From Marsupella aquatica (lineage: Eukaryota > Marchantiophyta): DNA of 64,000 nucleotides. A program made the position numbers and the translations under genes. Shown here piece after piece: positions 13,057-25,246 of the stretch. Location of the stretch: assembly GCA_973895155.1 (NCBI GenBank), contig OZ316895.1:11532001-11596000 (forward strand), in the 5' to 3' direction. Each line of letters starts with the position of its first letter. Within the stretch, counting starts at the first letter, position 1. A model generated the notes under the pieces. It saw only the letters and a list, made by a program, of their open reading frames with translations, did no database searches and was not told where the DNA came from.

Positions 13057-13465
13057 TCTATCATTCTTGATTGATTGTTTGTGAGTTAGGTTGAGCATTA
13101 CGGCCACAAGACAAACCGGAGGACAACACTCAACTGTTGGTGGAAGAGCGCTTGTAGTTTTGGTGGGAAAAATGCACAAAATGGACAAGCCATCACTTCA
13201 CATGAAGGTTTTGTAGTTTTTTAATTTAAGAAAGTTGTGGTGTGAGGGGTCTGAGCCCAACAATTGTTCTTTCAACATAGAGGCTGCATTTGGCGTCAAC
13301 ATGTGTTCAGAGTGAGCTTCAGTTGAAGCTTGGAGGAACTTGAACAATTCATGTCGGGAAGCAAGCGTTGCGGACAAGCAATGGCAACGTAATCAAAGAC
13401 ATCAATTTGCAATGACTAAATTTGTGATGGTGACAAGATTGTGACATCTCTTCATCGAGAAAGGG
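13057..13465. repeat. Dispersed repeat block, copy 2
   Basis: The partner of 11381-11765 in the same orientation, offset by about 1.68 kb. It holds an extra segment near 13326-13355 that copy 1 lacks. Short open frames in it are not conserved between the copies, so it is probably non-coding. Confidence 0.85.
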
Positions 13466-13784
13466 AGGTGGAAATTTTCTGATGTTGCATTTCTTGAGTC
13501 AATGACGGTTCTTTAAGTGTGTGCAAGTTATACAATCATACAACATCCACCATTCACCTCATCACTCAAACTCAAAATTCAGCTGAAGATCGCTCGTCCG
13601 TTTCTTCGACGACAATGTGATAGAATGGCAGTACTGTGTTCACAGTCATCTCTCGTTGGTATCTCTCTCATTGAAAGAGAGAGGATAAGGTATGATTTGT
13701 TACTTACTTACGTTATTTTAGAGGCAGTTATCTAACTCATTACATAGTAAATAATTAAAAAAAAACTCAAAAGGTAACTAATAT

Positions 13785-14015
13785 ACGGTTACAGTGAAAA
13801 AACTAACATCTCTTCCTTTGTATTCTGGTTTTTTTACACTTAATACTTATGACATGGCACCCCATAATTTACACAAATATGAACACAAACATGACAAGTC
13901 CTTTTTTGTTTTCCTAAAAACCTGCTCTATCCTGTTTATCACCATCCTCGTTGATGTGGCGCATCCTCATGCCAGGGAATTTGCAAGGGACCCCTATTAG
14001 GGGTCCGTAAAAAAT
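13785..14015. repeat. Repeat-family end, copy B
   Basis: Aligns with copy A over most of its length and ends with gccagggaatttgcaaggga followed by attaggggtccgtaa. It follows repeat block copy 2 as copy A follows copy 1, which suggests a duplicated two-part unit. Confidence 0.65.
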
Positions 14016-16185
14016 GGGTTTGAAAGATCCTAAAGTTCTTTAGGAAACAAATCTTTGTAAAGCTTCCCTTAGAACCAATAAAACAACCTTATGCTTGATC
14101 TCATGTGATATGACATTTTTGTGGAAATAAGACCCCCTAGCTAAATACAACACCGCTGAATGTTCTGTCCATTCTGTTTGTGCTAACTTCTACCTACAAG
14201 CTCTTCATAATGGAGAAAATGAAGTTTCATAACAAGAGAAAATAGCATTTCAAAGTAAATTGATAACAAAATCTAAATCATGTAAAAAAATAAATGCTCA
14301 TACCCAATGAAGGTTACTATATATAATCTATATCTCTCTTCAACATCTACCTACGATGATTCTACACTTATGTTCCATTTGCATTGATTACTAGGAGAAT
14401 CATGAGACTTATGTTACATTCCACTTATCATTAAAAATTTGCATTGATAAAACTTCAAAACTTATTTGTGAGATTGTGTTGCTTATTGTGGTAGATGAGC
14501 TTTTGACATCATTCATACGAAATTAAATTTTGTGCAGATAAATCTAAAGTAACAAGTATACAACACTCCTTCTAATGCACTTTGGTAATATGATTTAGCC
14601 CATAATAATACAACAGTCTTTTGAATGCACTTTGCCAATGTGATCTACCGGAAACCATTAAGCTGGACCCACATACTGGTTTCTTTGTTTTTTAGTGAGA
14701 CCTCCATGGCAAACCTTTTCTGTTCACAGATAGCAGTTTGCTCTATAAGGAACCTCAAGCCTTTCATGTCAGAAATAACATCACTGTATTTGTAATTTTA
14801 AAAGTCCAAAAGATTAATTTATTCTACCAGATTCTATCTATTTTGCAACCAAATGAACACTTTTAGCACCCAAATGTTTTTTAGTATCATCCAATTTAAT
14901 ATTTTATTTTCCAAAATTTTCAATTTTGTCCAAATTTATGGATGCTTGAATTTTCATTTGTCATCTTTCAAATTTACAATTTTCATGCCTATAACTATGT
15001 TTTTAAATCTCCAAAGTTGAATATATCTTTTGAAATTCCAGTTTTAGTGAGTACAGTTAACCTGGTCCATCCAGATTGCACAATTGATGAGAGTGGTCCA
15101 TTCCATGCATGTGAGCGTCACTTTCTTGCTCTTTTATCAAAACACTACACTCACATAATAACTTAAAAACTAAGATTTAATAATTTGTCATGTTTTTTGT
15201 CTGATATTAGAAACTAGGCATTCTTTAATTTTTAGTTTATTTCCTAGAATCTCATTTTTTCATGTGCATGTTAGTTAACCATGTACAGTTAACGCCTAGC
15301 CATCTGGGACAACATAATGCCACATGTTGCATCTGATAGGTGAGACTGCCCTCTACAAACCAAAGAGGGGGGGGGGGGGGGGTCAAGAAACAACAGTGAA
15401 CAAAGGAGAGCAAGACATGGCAGGCAATGATGGCAGGCTCACCCTAGGTGACCCACCCATGTATTTGGAGCAGAATGGGTTGGGGTTTGTTTAGGGCATC
15501 GCAGCTATTGGATGCAGACTCACATGACCATTGCATGATTTTGGCAGCCAAACAATTCCCAATTAAACTTTACATGGTTAGTTAAGCTAGTGCTACAATT
15601 AGTTCAAGGACCCCTTGGTTAACTAAGTTCGTTTTACTAAACTATTTGGAACCATGAAGAGTTGTACATTGAAATTGATAGATGAGAGGACAAAGATTAA
15701 ATGAAGTATTTTAAATGAAGTGAATTTAAAAGGTAGTCAGGACAATTTCATTGAAGACAAATAGAATTACATTCAGGGAATACCAAGGGTAATAAATTTC
15801 TCCATGCAAAGCTTTTCATGTAGTACATGTATGTCTATACAATACATTCAACAGTGTATATAGTTCATGCAAAATATTGTTTTGTGCCTAGTAGTTGAAA
15901 GTTCTTAGAGTCACTTGATATTTCTATACCCAGGCCCTTGATATTTCTATACCCATGATAGTTTGAGTGGTAGTTATGGTGTTTCTTATCTTTGCTTGTT
16001 ACTCCTCTATCCATAGTAACCAAAGAGTTTCTTAAATTACCTTGGTAAATGTTAGAGAGTTTAAAAGTTTATTGGGTTTCTTATGTTACCTTGGTAAATG
16101 GTAGGGTAGTTGAAGAGTCTCTTTATAGTTGTCATTATTTCAAAAATGTAAATTAAATAGAAAATTGAAATAAATTACCAAAAAA
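14016..16185. other. AT-rich intergenic region
   Basis: No gene is supported. A poly-G run lies near 15366-15382, a 24-bp direct duplication (gatatttctataccca) near 15918-15958, and a short duplicated segment around taccttggtaaatg near 16040 and 16088. Confidence 0.5.
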
Positions 16186-16189
16186 CACT

Positions 16190-16462
16190 GATATATCAAT
16201 CATAACTCATCCAAAGATTTTTTTATTTCACCCCTATGTTACCCTTTTCTTTGTTTACTTGAAATGGTACTTTTTAGTTTTCCATCCTTTTTACGTTTCC
16301 AAGGTCTATTTAAATGTTTTTCTTTGCCTTGCCTCAAAAATGAATAGTCAAATTTGGTTCTTCTTGCATAACTAGCAGTTCTTGTTTGTGACAAATCATG
16401 CTGATGTGGTTGCAAGTGCATCCAGGAATTTTGGAAGGAACGTCCCATGGGGGTCCGTAAAA
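16190..16462. repeat. Repeat-family end, copy C
   Basis: Shares the acactgatatatca start with copy A and the gctgatgtgg and catgggggtccgtaa end with copies A and B. Its middle has diverged. The repeat block that precedes copies A and B is not seen before this copy. Confidence 0.55.
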
Positions 16463-17078
16463 ATGTGGCATTACAGTAAGTAACTACAAAGCATGGCAAG
16501 TCACTAATGTCCCACAACAAATGTGAAAAAGTACTAAACATCTGAGTCTTAAGACTGGCTTTTTTTTGTTTCAAATTACCATACCTAAGGAGAACATGAG
16601 AAATTTGCATATACAAATTATACCTTCTAATTGATTATATCATCCAAGTTGGAAGTTGAAGCCCGCATGGACCAAGACATGCAATTTAAAATCTTAGAAA
16701 GCTTGGCAGGGGCAAAATTACTTTAAACACTTTTTTTAACAAAAGCAAAAATCTCAAAAAAGCAAGGTTTTGCAACAACATTCCCACAAGTTGTAGAGTC
16801 CCTTTGCAAAAGATCAATGGTCTAGAATCTTGAGGTGGTGTGCAAAAACTGCAATCACTCTGTGAAATTTGATTCCTTTTCCTTTTGAACATTGTGCAAA
16901 CTACTCGAGCTATTGTAAGTAAAATGAAAACGCTCACTGTACTTGAAATTCCATTTACCGTAGCAGCCTGATAAGGTCCTTGAAGGCCTACATGACAGAA
17001 ATATACCTTGAGATTTGTCTTTTATTGGTATTGAACTCTACAAAAATGGGATTGAGTAATCGGCTCAGGAAGACGAAG

Positions 17079-17229
17079 ATTACTCACTGGGAGAATAAAC
17101 CAAAACCTGCTCAGTCAAAACTTGTTGCAGTCACTGGTGATCTACAGTAGCAAGCTATTACTCACTGGGAGAATGAACCAAAACCTACTCAGTCAAAACT
17201 CGTTGGAGTCACTGGTGATCTACAGTAGC
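17079..17229. repeat. Direct tandem duplication of 78 bp
   Basis: Two copies starting at 17079 and 17157 share attactcactgggagaat and cactggtgatctacagtagc with only a few substitutions. Non-coding; it lies about 100 bp before the TIR element. Confidence 0.9.
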
Positions 17230-17323
17230 TACTTATAGGTTACTTTTGGACAGAACTATATCCAAACATATTCGTGTGTTTGGTTCCAATATATCCAGCT
17301 TGCTCAGTCCTTTCTCCCAACTA

Positions 17324-18145
17324 CTGTCTTCCCCGGGCGTTGTGTTCGAATATGACTTTTTTTGGGCCCTAAAAATAAAATGTGGTTTTTATTCAAACAC
17401 AGCGTCGGATTAACACAACGCCCGGGCGCTGTGTTTGAGTTTGGCGTTGTGTTCAAAGTTAGTGCAACTTTGGTGTTGTGTTTGAAGTTGGCACATACTT
17501 TCAAAGTTGGCGCAGCACAGTGTTGGCGTTGGCTGTATGTGAGATCATATTTTGGTAGGTAATGTACATTTAAAACTGAACAAATGAAGTAGGCAGTCCA
17601 TAGGTTTTGCAGCATGTAGCAACAACTTATCAAGCAAAAGCTCAGAACACATAGTAGACAACTTGTCCAAGTCTCCTTGGTTATGTTATTCTATTGTGCT
17701 GTTAGACATTTTTTATTGTTTGAGGCAACCAAACAATTGTATTATGGTATGACATGCACTAAGTTGACAATAGTGATGTTTTGGAACAATTTTTAGAATA
17801 TTGTTGATTGTCACGAATTTATGGTACTTGTGATTTGCAAGGTCTGTTCTCTTAGCTTCCCTTGTGTAATTCCAGTGTTTGAATTACCTACACATTCCCA
17901 AACACTTTATTTAAGACTTGAGTTAGTGCTTACACAATACATTAAGCTCCTACCCTTGTACACAAAGGCCTATACTCAAACACAACGTCAAACTCAAACA
18001 CAATGCTATTTTTGAACACAACGCCATTTTCAAACACAGCGCCACTAGTGAAAAAAATCCAAAACCATGTCAAAAAATTTGAACACAATGCCTAGGGCGC
18101 ACTATTTGAATATAGCGCCCGGGCGTTGTGTTCGGGGGAAGACGG
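17324..18145. mobile_element. Non-autonomous TIR element flanked by TA
   Basis: The left end is CTGTCTTCCCC and the right end reads CCGTCTTCCCC on the opposite strand, an 11-bp terminal inverted repeat with one mismatch. TA dinucleotides flank both ends (17322-17323 and 18146-18147), as expected for a Tc1/mariner or Stowaway-like target duplication. Inside each end the motif gcgttgtgttcgaa and variants occur many times in both orientations (for example near 17337, 17413, 17449, 18021, 18065 and 18123), giving dense subterminal repeats. No transposase frame is present, so it could only have moved with help from elsewhere. Confidence 0.72.
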
Positions 18146-18147
18146 TA

Positions 18148-20554
18148 GCCATACAGTCCGACTCTCACATGACTTATTATTGCCCAGCACTCATCCTTCT
18201 ACTGTAGTCATATCTCTTTGGGCTCTCTTGCCAGTCATTTGCATTTCTCTAAGTCTTTGGGTTTAATTGTCGGAAGGTATGGCCATAGTGAGGTAGTGTT
18301 GTAAGCAAAAATTGGATTGTTTTTGAAGCAAAGCCCACTGTCTTGTCTGGGCACCTTCTACTCACCCACTAATTTGGTTTGGCTCATTCATTTAAGGTTT
18401 TTTTGGGTTTTTAAAATAAATAAATTGTTGAGGTAGAGCATTTAAAAAACCTTAGAAGGTAATTTATTTCATGCCCCCTATATCTTGGCATCCCATCAAT
18501 AACATTTTTTCTTGCAAGGAGCACTTTACTTAAAAGTAAAACCCAATAAAAAAGACTGGGAGTAACAAGCCAGACCAGAAATGGTCAAAGGGCCACAAAC
18601 CACTCAAAGACCCAGCACATTAAATCCAGAAGGAAAAATTAAAAAATTAACTACAGGCGACAGGTGACAACATGTCACACACCAAAAAACCACCTAAACT
18701 CCTACCACAAAAGTGAGGGCCAAACTCAAACTAGACTACAGGAAGAGATCCAATAAAGATATGATCTAGTGACCCCGGTGAATCTTATTATAAAAGCACC
18801 AACTGAAGCCTATTCTCAAAGGACCTAGGTCTAGAGTGAAGCCTCTAGAGTGTAACTCCCAATACAGACAAAGCTAATAATAAGGTTCAATAAGGTCAAA
18901 ATGATGGACAAAAGTGACATGATTCTCAATAAAGACCTAATTGAAATGAGGATGGACAAAAAACAAGGATGGGGCAAAGACTAACCAAAATATAGCATAT
19001 AAATTTTATTGTGCAAGATTTTTATTCATATTTATGTTCAAGGAATGGGTCATCAGGGCTAGTATCCGTAACGAACCAGCATAACCAGGGATCACCTAAA
19101 TACAAAAGTAGATCCAAGGAACCCAGACAAAACAAGATCAAGGTGGCTATATGCCCACAAAGGACTAAGATAATTCTACTACCAAGAAGCACCCGTCCAC
19201 CAGAAAGAAGAATCCACCAATCTAGCCAATTCATGTTTCATTTTGCCTGCCAACTCCTGCCAACTCCTGCCAACATATACTCCCTAAATATTGCCACATG
19301 TTGATGAAGTCTAAGTTGTCTCCACTAAAGTTTCATATACAAAAGGAACTCAAGCCAAGTCTTGATCTTATTACCTGTATCCAAGATACTAATATGCTTC
19401 TTCTCCATCAAGCAGGGAGCTTTCCACAATTGCCAGTTAACAATTTCCCTAATGAATTCCAGAGTTTAGCAGGAATCCTCCTTCTCCTAGTAGTTGGAGC
19501 CCCTAGAATGGCATAAACCGCTTCACATTCAAACGGCAACTTCAGAGGACCCATAGCAAGCTGCATGATGGATGTACACCAAGTCCAAATGCAGGGCCTG
19601 CCCCTTGACAATGAAAAATGGCTTCATGGGTTGAATCATTGCACCTAAGGTACCATCATTCCACGTCATTTTGAACAAAAGGGTCAAAGGGATGATCGAG
19701 CCATCATAATTGTGATGAATGGTGCGTCTCCCAATGTAATGTCTGGTCGCATTTAGACGTAGTCAGAACAATTTGCCAAAGAAATTGGTTGAATGATCAT
19801 TTCTCGGTGGTCACGTTTCCTAAAACTAGATTTTGATTTTAGTACACTTGTTTTTTTATTGCTCCTTCTATTCATGAAATATTGAGTCAGAGGAGGGAAG
19901 AAGATTTTCTCCTGACAAAATTGACACTTTCTGTTGACACCAATGCAGTTTATTTGAGTAAACACCGACACTGTTCACCATAAGTTTGTTATGTACAAAT
20001 TATTTTTACTACCAAATTAGTGTTAGTGACACTAATTTGGTGAAAGTGATCTTGAGTTGAAAGTAACACTAAATCTTGTGTATTTTCAAGATAGTTGGTT
20101 TTCCCACTATTTTCGCACTCTTCAGAAAATGTTATCTTTCAAGGCAAAAAAGAAAAGAAAATTAGCAAAAAAGAAAAGAAAATTAGTGTTATAACACAAT
20201 TACTGTGAGTAACACAACAATTACTGTGAAGGTTTTGTGATGGGTGAAAGTTCTGCAGTTTGTGTAGACATTCAACTTTCATCGACGACAAATTTCTCGT
20301 ATTCACATTAATTTATGGTGGTAGCACCAGCTAGGCCCGGCCGCTGCAGCAACATTGGGTTGTCCTTCGCATGACCCAAGTGAACCGTGTGAAGTCATGA
20401 ATAAATGTGGGCACATACCATGATCCTTTGATGGAGCTAGAGAAACAGCATGGATAAATTAAGAGACTCATAAAGAATTGGAGTAGAGCAAGACCGATTG
20501 CACAGCTCACAAATTATTTCAGACATGTCAGCTTCAGCGATAGGCAGGAACTGT
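18148..20554. other. Intergenic region with old repeats
   Basis: No gene is supported. The stretch 18825-19025 resembles 43755-43935 (ctctagagtgaagcctctag-like start, agacaaagctaataa, then tttttattcatattta-like end), so both are copies of one diffuse repeat. A perfect 13-bp inverted repeat with a 5-nt loop lies at 20011-20041. Confidence 0.5.
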
Positions 20555-20766
20555 GACAATCAAAACTGTGTGATAAAGCTGTGACACAATCTCGAATTTC
20601 ATGCTCGCTCGAAGCATATTGAAATACAACATTCCTTTGAGAACGGGTTCTTGATGGAGAGATTGACTTGCAATATCTTCCTACAAGGGAACAAACAGCT
20701 GATATTTTGACAAAACTCTACCAATTGAAGCCAGCTTCGAATTCCATAGATCAGCTTTTGGTCTAG
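20555..20766 (+). pseudogene. Decayed Ty1/copia RNase H fragment
   Basis: The frame from 20555 reads DNQNCVIKL, a stop, then HNLEFHARSKHIEIQHSF. After a one-base shift it reads GEIDLQYLPTREQTADILTK and ends with a stop at 20764-20766. This matches the C-terminal RNase H region of plant copia polyproteins, where a DNQ...FHARSKHIE...P-T-x-x-Q-x-ADILTK pattern is typical. One stop and one frameshift show it is dead. The rest of the polyprotein is not recognisable nearby. Confidence 0.85.
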
Positions 20767-23700
20767 AAGCCACTAGAGTTCTACACCCTTTCTTAGAGCG
20801 TGACAGTTTGAGTAGCGCAATCTCAACTCCTTCCATTCGATTTCTGAGATCTGAACAGTGACTCATGCTTACATTATTTGTAACAAATTGTAAACTGTCT
20901 AGAAATTGAAGTATAGGAACTGCCGGTTGAAGGAGAGAGTTGGAATTACCTGTCAAATCTACTTTGCGGGATCTCGCTAGGTTAGTTTCAGAATAGGGCA
21001 GACTTACTCGCCGTTGAAAAGCGGAATTGTTAGAAAATTAGCTCCCGACGGTGAGTCACCCGGGCTGTAGGAATGATGTATAAAGACGGTCTTCGTGTGG
21101 TTCATTTGACATCTCAATCATATTGTGGCAAATTCCAATGATAAGCTCACTGTGGAGCACAAAATTATAAATTGTACTAGCTGCTAGCATTTAGTTAAAG
21201 TGTTGATCGATCAGGTAATTAGAACCATTTGAGCACGAAGGGTTGAACGGAAAGGGTTGAGTGGAACCATTGAGTAGAACTTTGCAGTCTCCTTGACATG
21301 AATTGCAATCTCGCCATGATTCTAGTCAATGAATCTCCAAAGTGCGGTGAACCTTGTGTAGGACAGAGAATGGCGATTGCTACAGAAGATGGCTGGAACG
21401 ACACAAATTTCGTCTGATCCATGATCTTCCGTTGTAAACAGTCCGTTTTGAAACTTTGGGATAGAGGACCCTCCGGCAAGAGAAATTGTGGATATGCATG
21501 TAATGGCTTGCAAAGGCGTTACAGCAATCCTGCTTGTGCATATATGTGTGTCCCATAATTCATGGTGTTAATGACGAGCCTCGACTCTCCTAATTTTTCA
21601 GTTCTATCAAGGTAAGCTGACGTTTTGGTCCATTCATCAACTCTCCAACACCACTCCTATTTGGCTGCCTTGTTTTCACCGACCACCACTTGTATGAATT
21701 TCTGGTACCTGCTAGCTCACGTGCTCATATTTGTTCTCCCAGAATGATATTGGTCGCAAATATAAATTGACAGGAGACTCGGAAACGAATTTATTTTCGC
21801 TCATTTTTGAACTCGCAATTGAGTTCGTTTTCTCGCTTGATTGGTCAATGGGCACACCTGTAGGCTCACCAAGTTGGCGGTGTCGCGAAAAGAAATTCAA
21901 TATTTTCTTCTTATTTTGAAGTTGATAGTCAAGACTTGCTGTTCTCACACTTAGTCAATGGACTAAACTTTTATTTGTTCTATTAGTCTTCCGCGGGCCT
22001 CCACAAGGAACTCGAGTTCTTTTAATTCTCAGAGACCGCAGCTATTCCAGACTAGTTGTGGCAGTGCTCACAGTTGTACACCAAAGCAAGGGAGGCAATA
22101 TCCGGCCATGGCTCTAAAATAACGCTGACATTAAATTCATGTGCAGGAGGTGGAGAATAAGGCAGAGAATATGGCTTCTATACCCGTGCTGAGAAATTCA
22201 GGTGGTGGGTCCGTAAATACGTCCTGGATTTTTGCCAAATCTCATAGCTGAATCGGGCCTTCTAGTTGAAAGAATACTTACAATTCCAATTGCCCGGGCT
22301 ATTTTACGATTCTGATATTGGATGTTACGTCCCTGACTTCAATTGTAGCTCTGTTCTTAGTTGCTTTCTAAAGTATTGTGCGTCTCACCAAAGGTCCACG
22401 ATTTTTGGCCCATCGCCAGAACTTGTCTCCAACTACATGGCCTGTGATTAGTGTGGTTCCCCAAGTTAAAGAAAGGGAGCAACTAGGGGGTTATTCCTTG
22501 GTACGTCCGGAAAGGATTCAATTTGAAATTCACAGTGCTTGTAACCCGGTAGTTGTTCCAAACCCGTTTCCAAACTGCAGGGGCACTGAGAAAAGGGACA
22601 GACATGCACGATTCGGTGGGCGTCCAGAACGGTTTAAAAACCTAGATCTGACTTATTACTTTACTGGAGAATTGGAAAGAGAGAGGTGAATGACCAATGG
22701 GTTGTGGAGGAGCAAGCTTTGCCACAAGCTGGATCTTCACCACATGCGCCGTCTCAAAGTGGGCTATATCAAAATAGGATTTCACCTTTCTGATCAGACA
22801 TCAAATTTCCAGTCAGTGCAAGGACAATGCGCTTTTAAAAAATGATTGGATCATTGCTATCTAGGAAAGATGATACCTACCCAAATACAAGTCCCACAAG
22901 AATGCCTTCTGTCAAGACAGGAGCAGATCAGAATGAAAAGTAAACATCTTATCTTTGAGGACACTCAAAATCACATTGGCAAAGTGGAACAATGCAAAAT
23001 AATTTGAGAAACTCTATCTTTGTCCTTCTGATCAAACTCAGCCCAAGGTAGCATGGCTTCTTGCCCTAAACCATCCCATAGTGCAACTTACAATTTGTTG
23101 TGCTGACAATATTGAACTTGGAGATGTCCTTTGAAACAAATGAAGGACGGTGTGCATAGTTGGTTTTGAAAGGAATAATATGTTCCCAAAAGGATTATTA
23201 GACAGGCTAATCCAATGGGTGGAACGGGGAAGCAAACCCTAAAGCTATTGTGTTGTTCCGAACAGCTCATTTTCCATCTCTCTCAAATTTGGCGGCTTTG
23301 GCTTTTGTAGTAAGCTCTTCAAAATCTGTCACATTTAGTGATTAAAACAGGCTCAGTCAGATCACCAGTGAATTATGATAACTTTAGTCGAGCAATTTTG
23401 GTTGTCATATAGGGTGTCAAAGTTTGGGGTTCCACTTTTGCACATGTTGTGATTGGGCATGTGCAACTCACATTCAAACAGGTATGTCATGAACTATTGG
23501 GAATACATCATCCACTTCCGGCATAGCCTAAGCATTCAAGGCCTTTGAATATGTACCCCGGCCCATGATTTTATTGTGTAGCTAGGTGATGCAGGGTATC
23601 CAGATTGGATAGGATGTGGGTCTGATCATTGAGAAGCCTCAGCCTGGCTATGATTTTGCCTAGATAGGAATTATATGATTTCAAATTGATGGACTATGGT

Positions 23701-25246
23701 TGAACTTGTTTTGTAAACACTTTTCAACATAATGTGCATTTGGTTTACAATAAGAAAAGCAAGGCAGGTCCACCAAACTGGGCAGTATTATCATCTTCAG
23801 CTGGCTACTGTTCAGTAGCAATCACCCAAGTAAGTACAAGACTGAAAACATTATATATTGAACATTGCGTGCCATTCTTAGCATGCTGGAGAGATTGAGG
23901 CTCATAATGTGCTCAGTCCTTAAACGGCAATATGCTCAGCTATGCAAAATAGGCTCTTACTTGCCACATGAGTACGAGACAGCATCTAGATCCACTCACA
24001 TGATTGCTCTCAAAGAAAATTCTAGTTTTGAACTCTCACATAGTTGGGCTTCGTGCTCTCAGTAAACTATACGCAATTGAGGGTCTTTCCTACTAGTGCT
24101 TGGTGCTGCACAAGATGCTCTCAATCTGTGAGTTCTGCAGGGCCTCTGCACAATGTTGATGCTGCAACAAAACACCCTAGGGCAATGTCAGCTGGATTTA
24201 TCACAAACATTTGTTGTTGAGTTCTGTTTGAGGGCCAGGCATGATTCATCACGGCATTGGTGCTTCAGTGACAGCAAACTAGAAAAGCGTGTTTGTAAGA
24301 AGTACCTGAACTTCGATGAATCCTTGTTCTATCCCAGCCTAGCACGAGCATGTCCTCTCTACTTGTCGATGCTCTCTCCGGCCAGCATGGCTCACAGCTC
24401 GTCCTTCTGCTCTCGGAGTTCACATATAAAAGAGTGCTACAAGTGCAAACTCAGCGCACGGGTGCCTCAGCACTCACAAGCTACTGTCCACGATGTTTGA
24501 ATAGCATTTGGATCTAAAGTTAACAGAACATGGTTAAGGTTATTACTGGTTAAGTGTTGAGCTTGTTTGCTTACAGGAAAAGAAAAAATAGCTCCTGCAA
24601 TTATATAAGCGTTCCTATCAGTCTCGAGTTAGAGTCAAACGTTATCTTGGTATCATCGAGTATTGATACTTCCTAATGATACCTCATGAATTTTTGGTTC
24701 ATCTCACAAGTTTTGTGCTTCCTTCCTCAGCCTTGCTGTGGCAGCTTAGCTTCCAGTAATGAAAAGCTAGTCTAGAAGACCTAGGACTATGCTACCATAA
24801 ATCAGTTAGGTTTGAAGCCAGAATCTACGTCGCCTGAGCTGAGCGTGTCCACCCAACTGTGTTGTAGTTGCCTTGCAATGATTCCATAGTTTGATGTACG
24901 TCATACACAATTCACCTACAACCATGAAGTCTACCGGGTAGAATTCTGCACTCAAGTAGAATTCATGGCAGAATTCATGCCGGTAGGTATCTTTCTTCTT
25001 CCTGGTCATTTAGCCGCCTCTAAATTTTGCAATTTGTTCGGCTTCGTTGCGTTGCGTCTGCCTACGAATCTGTAGTTTTTCACATCTGCCAGCTCGCTTC
25101 AGCACCGAGGTTGATATGAAAGACTCCGCCGATTCCAAGGCGGACAACGAAGTCGAAGCCCAACAAATTGCAGACGAAATCTACAAGACCAATGACCAGG
25201 AACAAAAACAACACGAAATGGGCAAACATGCTGCAAGAGGCCCATT
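20767..25246. other. Intergenic region without a supported gene
   Basis: About 4.5 kb with only short open frames on both strands and no recognised domain. The longest, 115 codons on the plus strand at 24153-24500, shows no motif I know. The part next to 25246 probably holds the 3' untranslated region of the receptor kinase. Confidence 0.5.

Noticed and set aside
19408-19611. Minus-strand frame considered as a LINE remnant
   Set aside because: A vague resemblance to non-LTR reverse transcriptase ends, but no catalytic motif is present.
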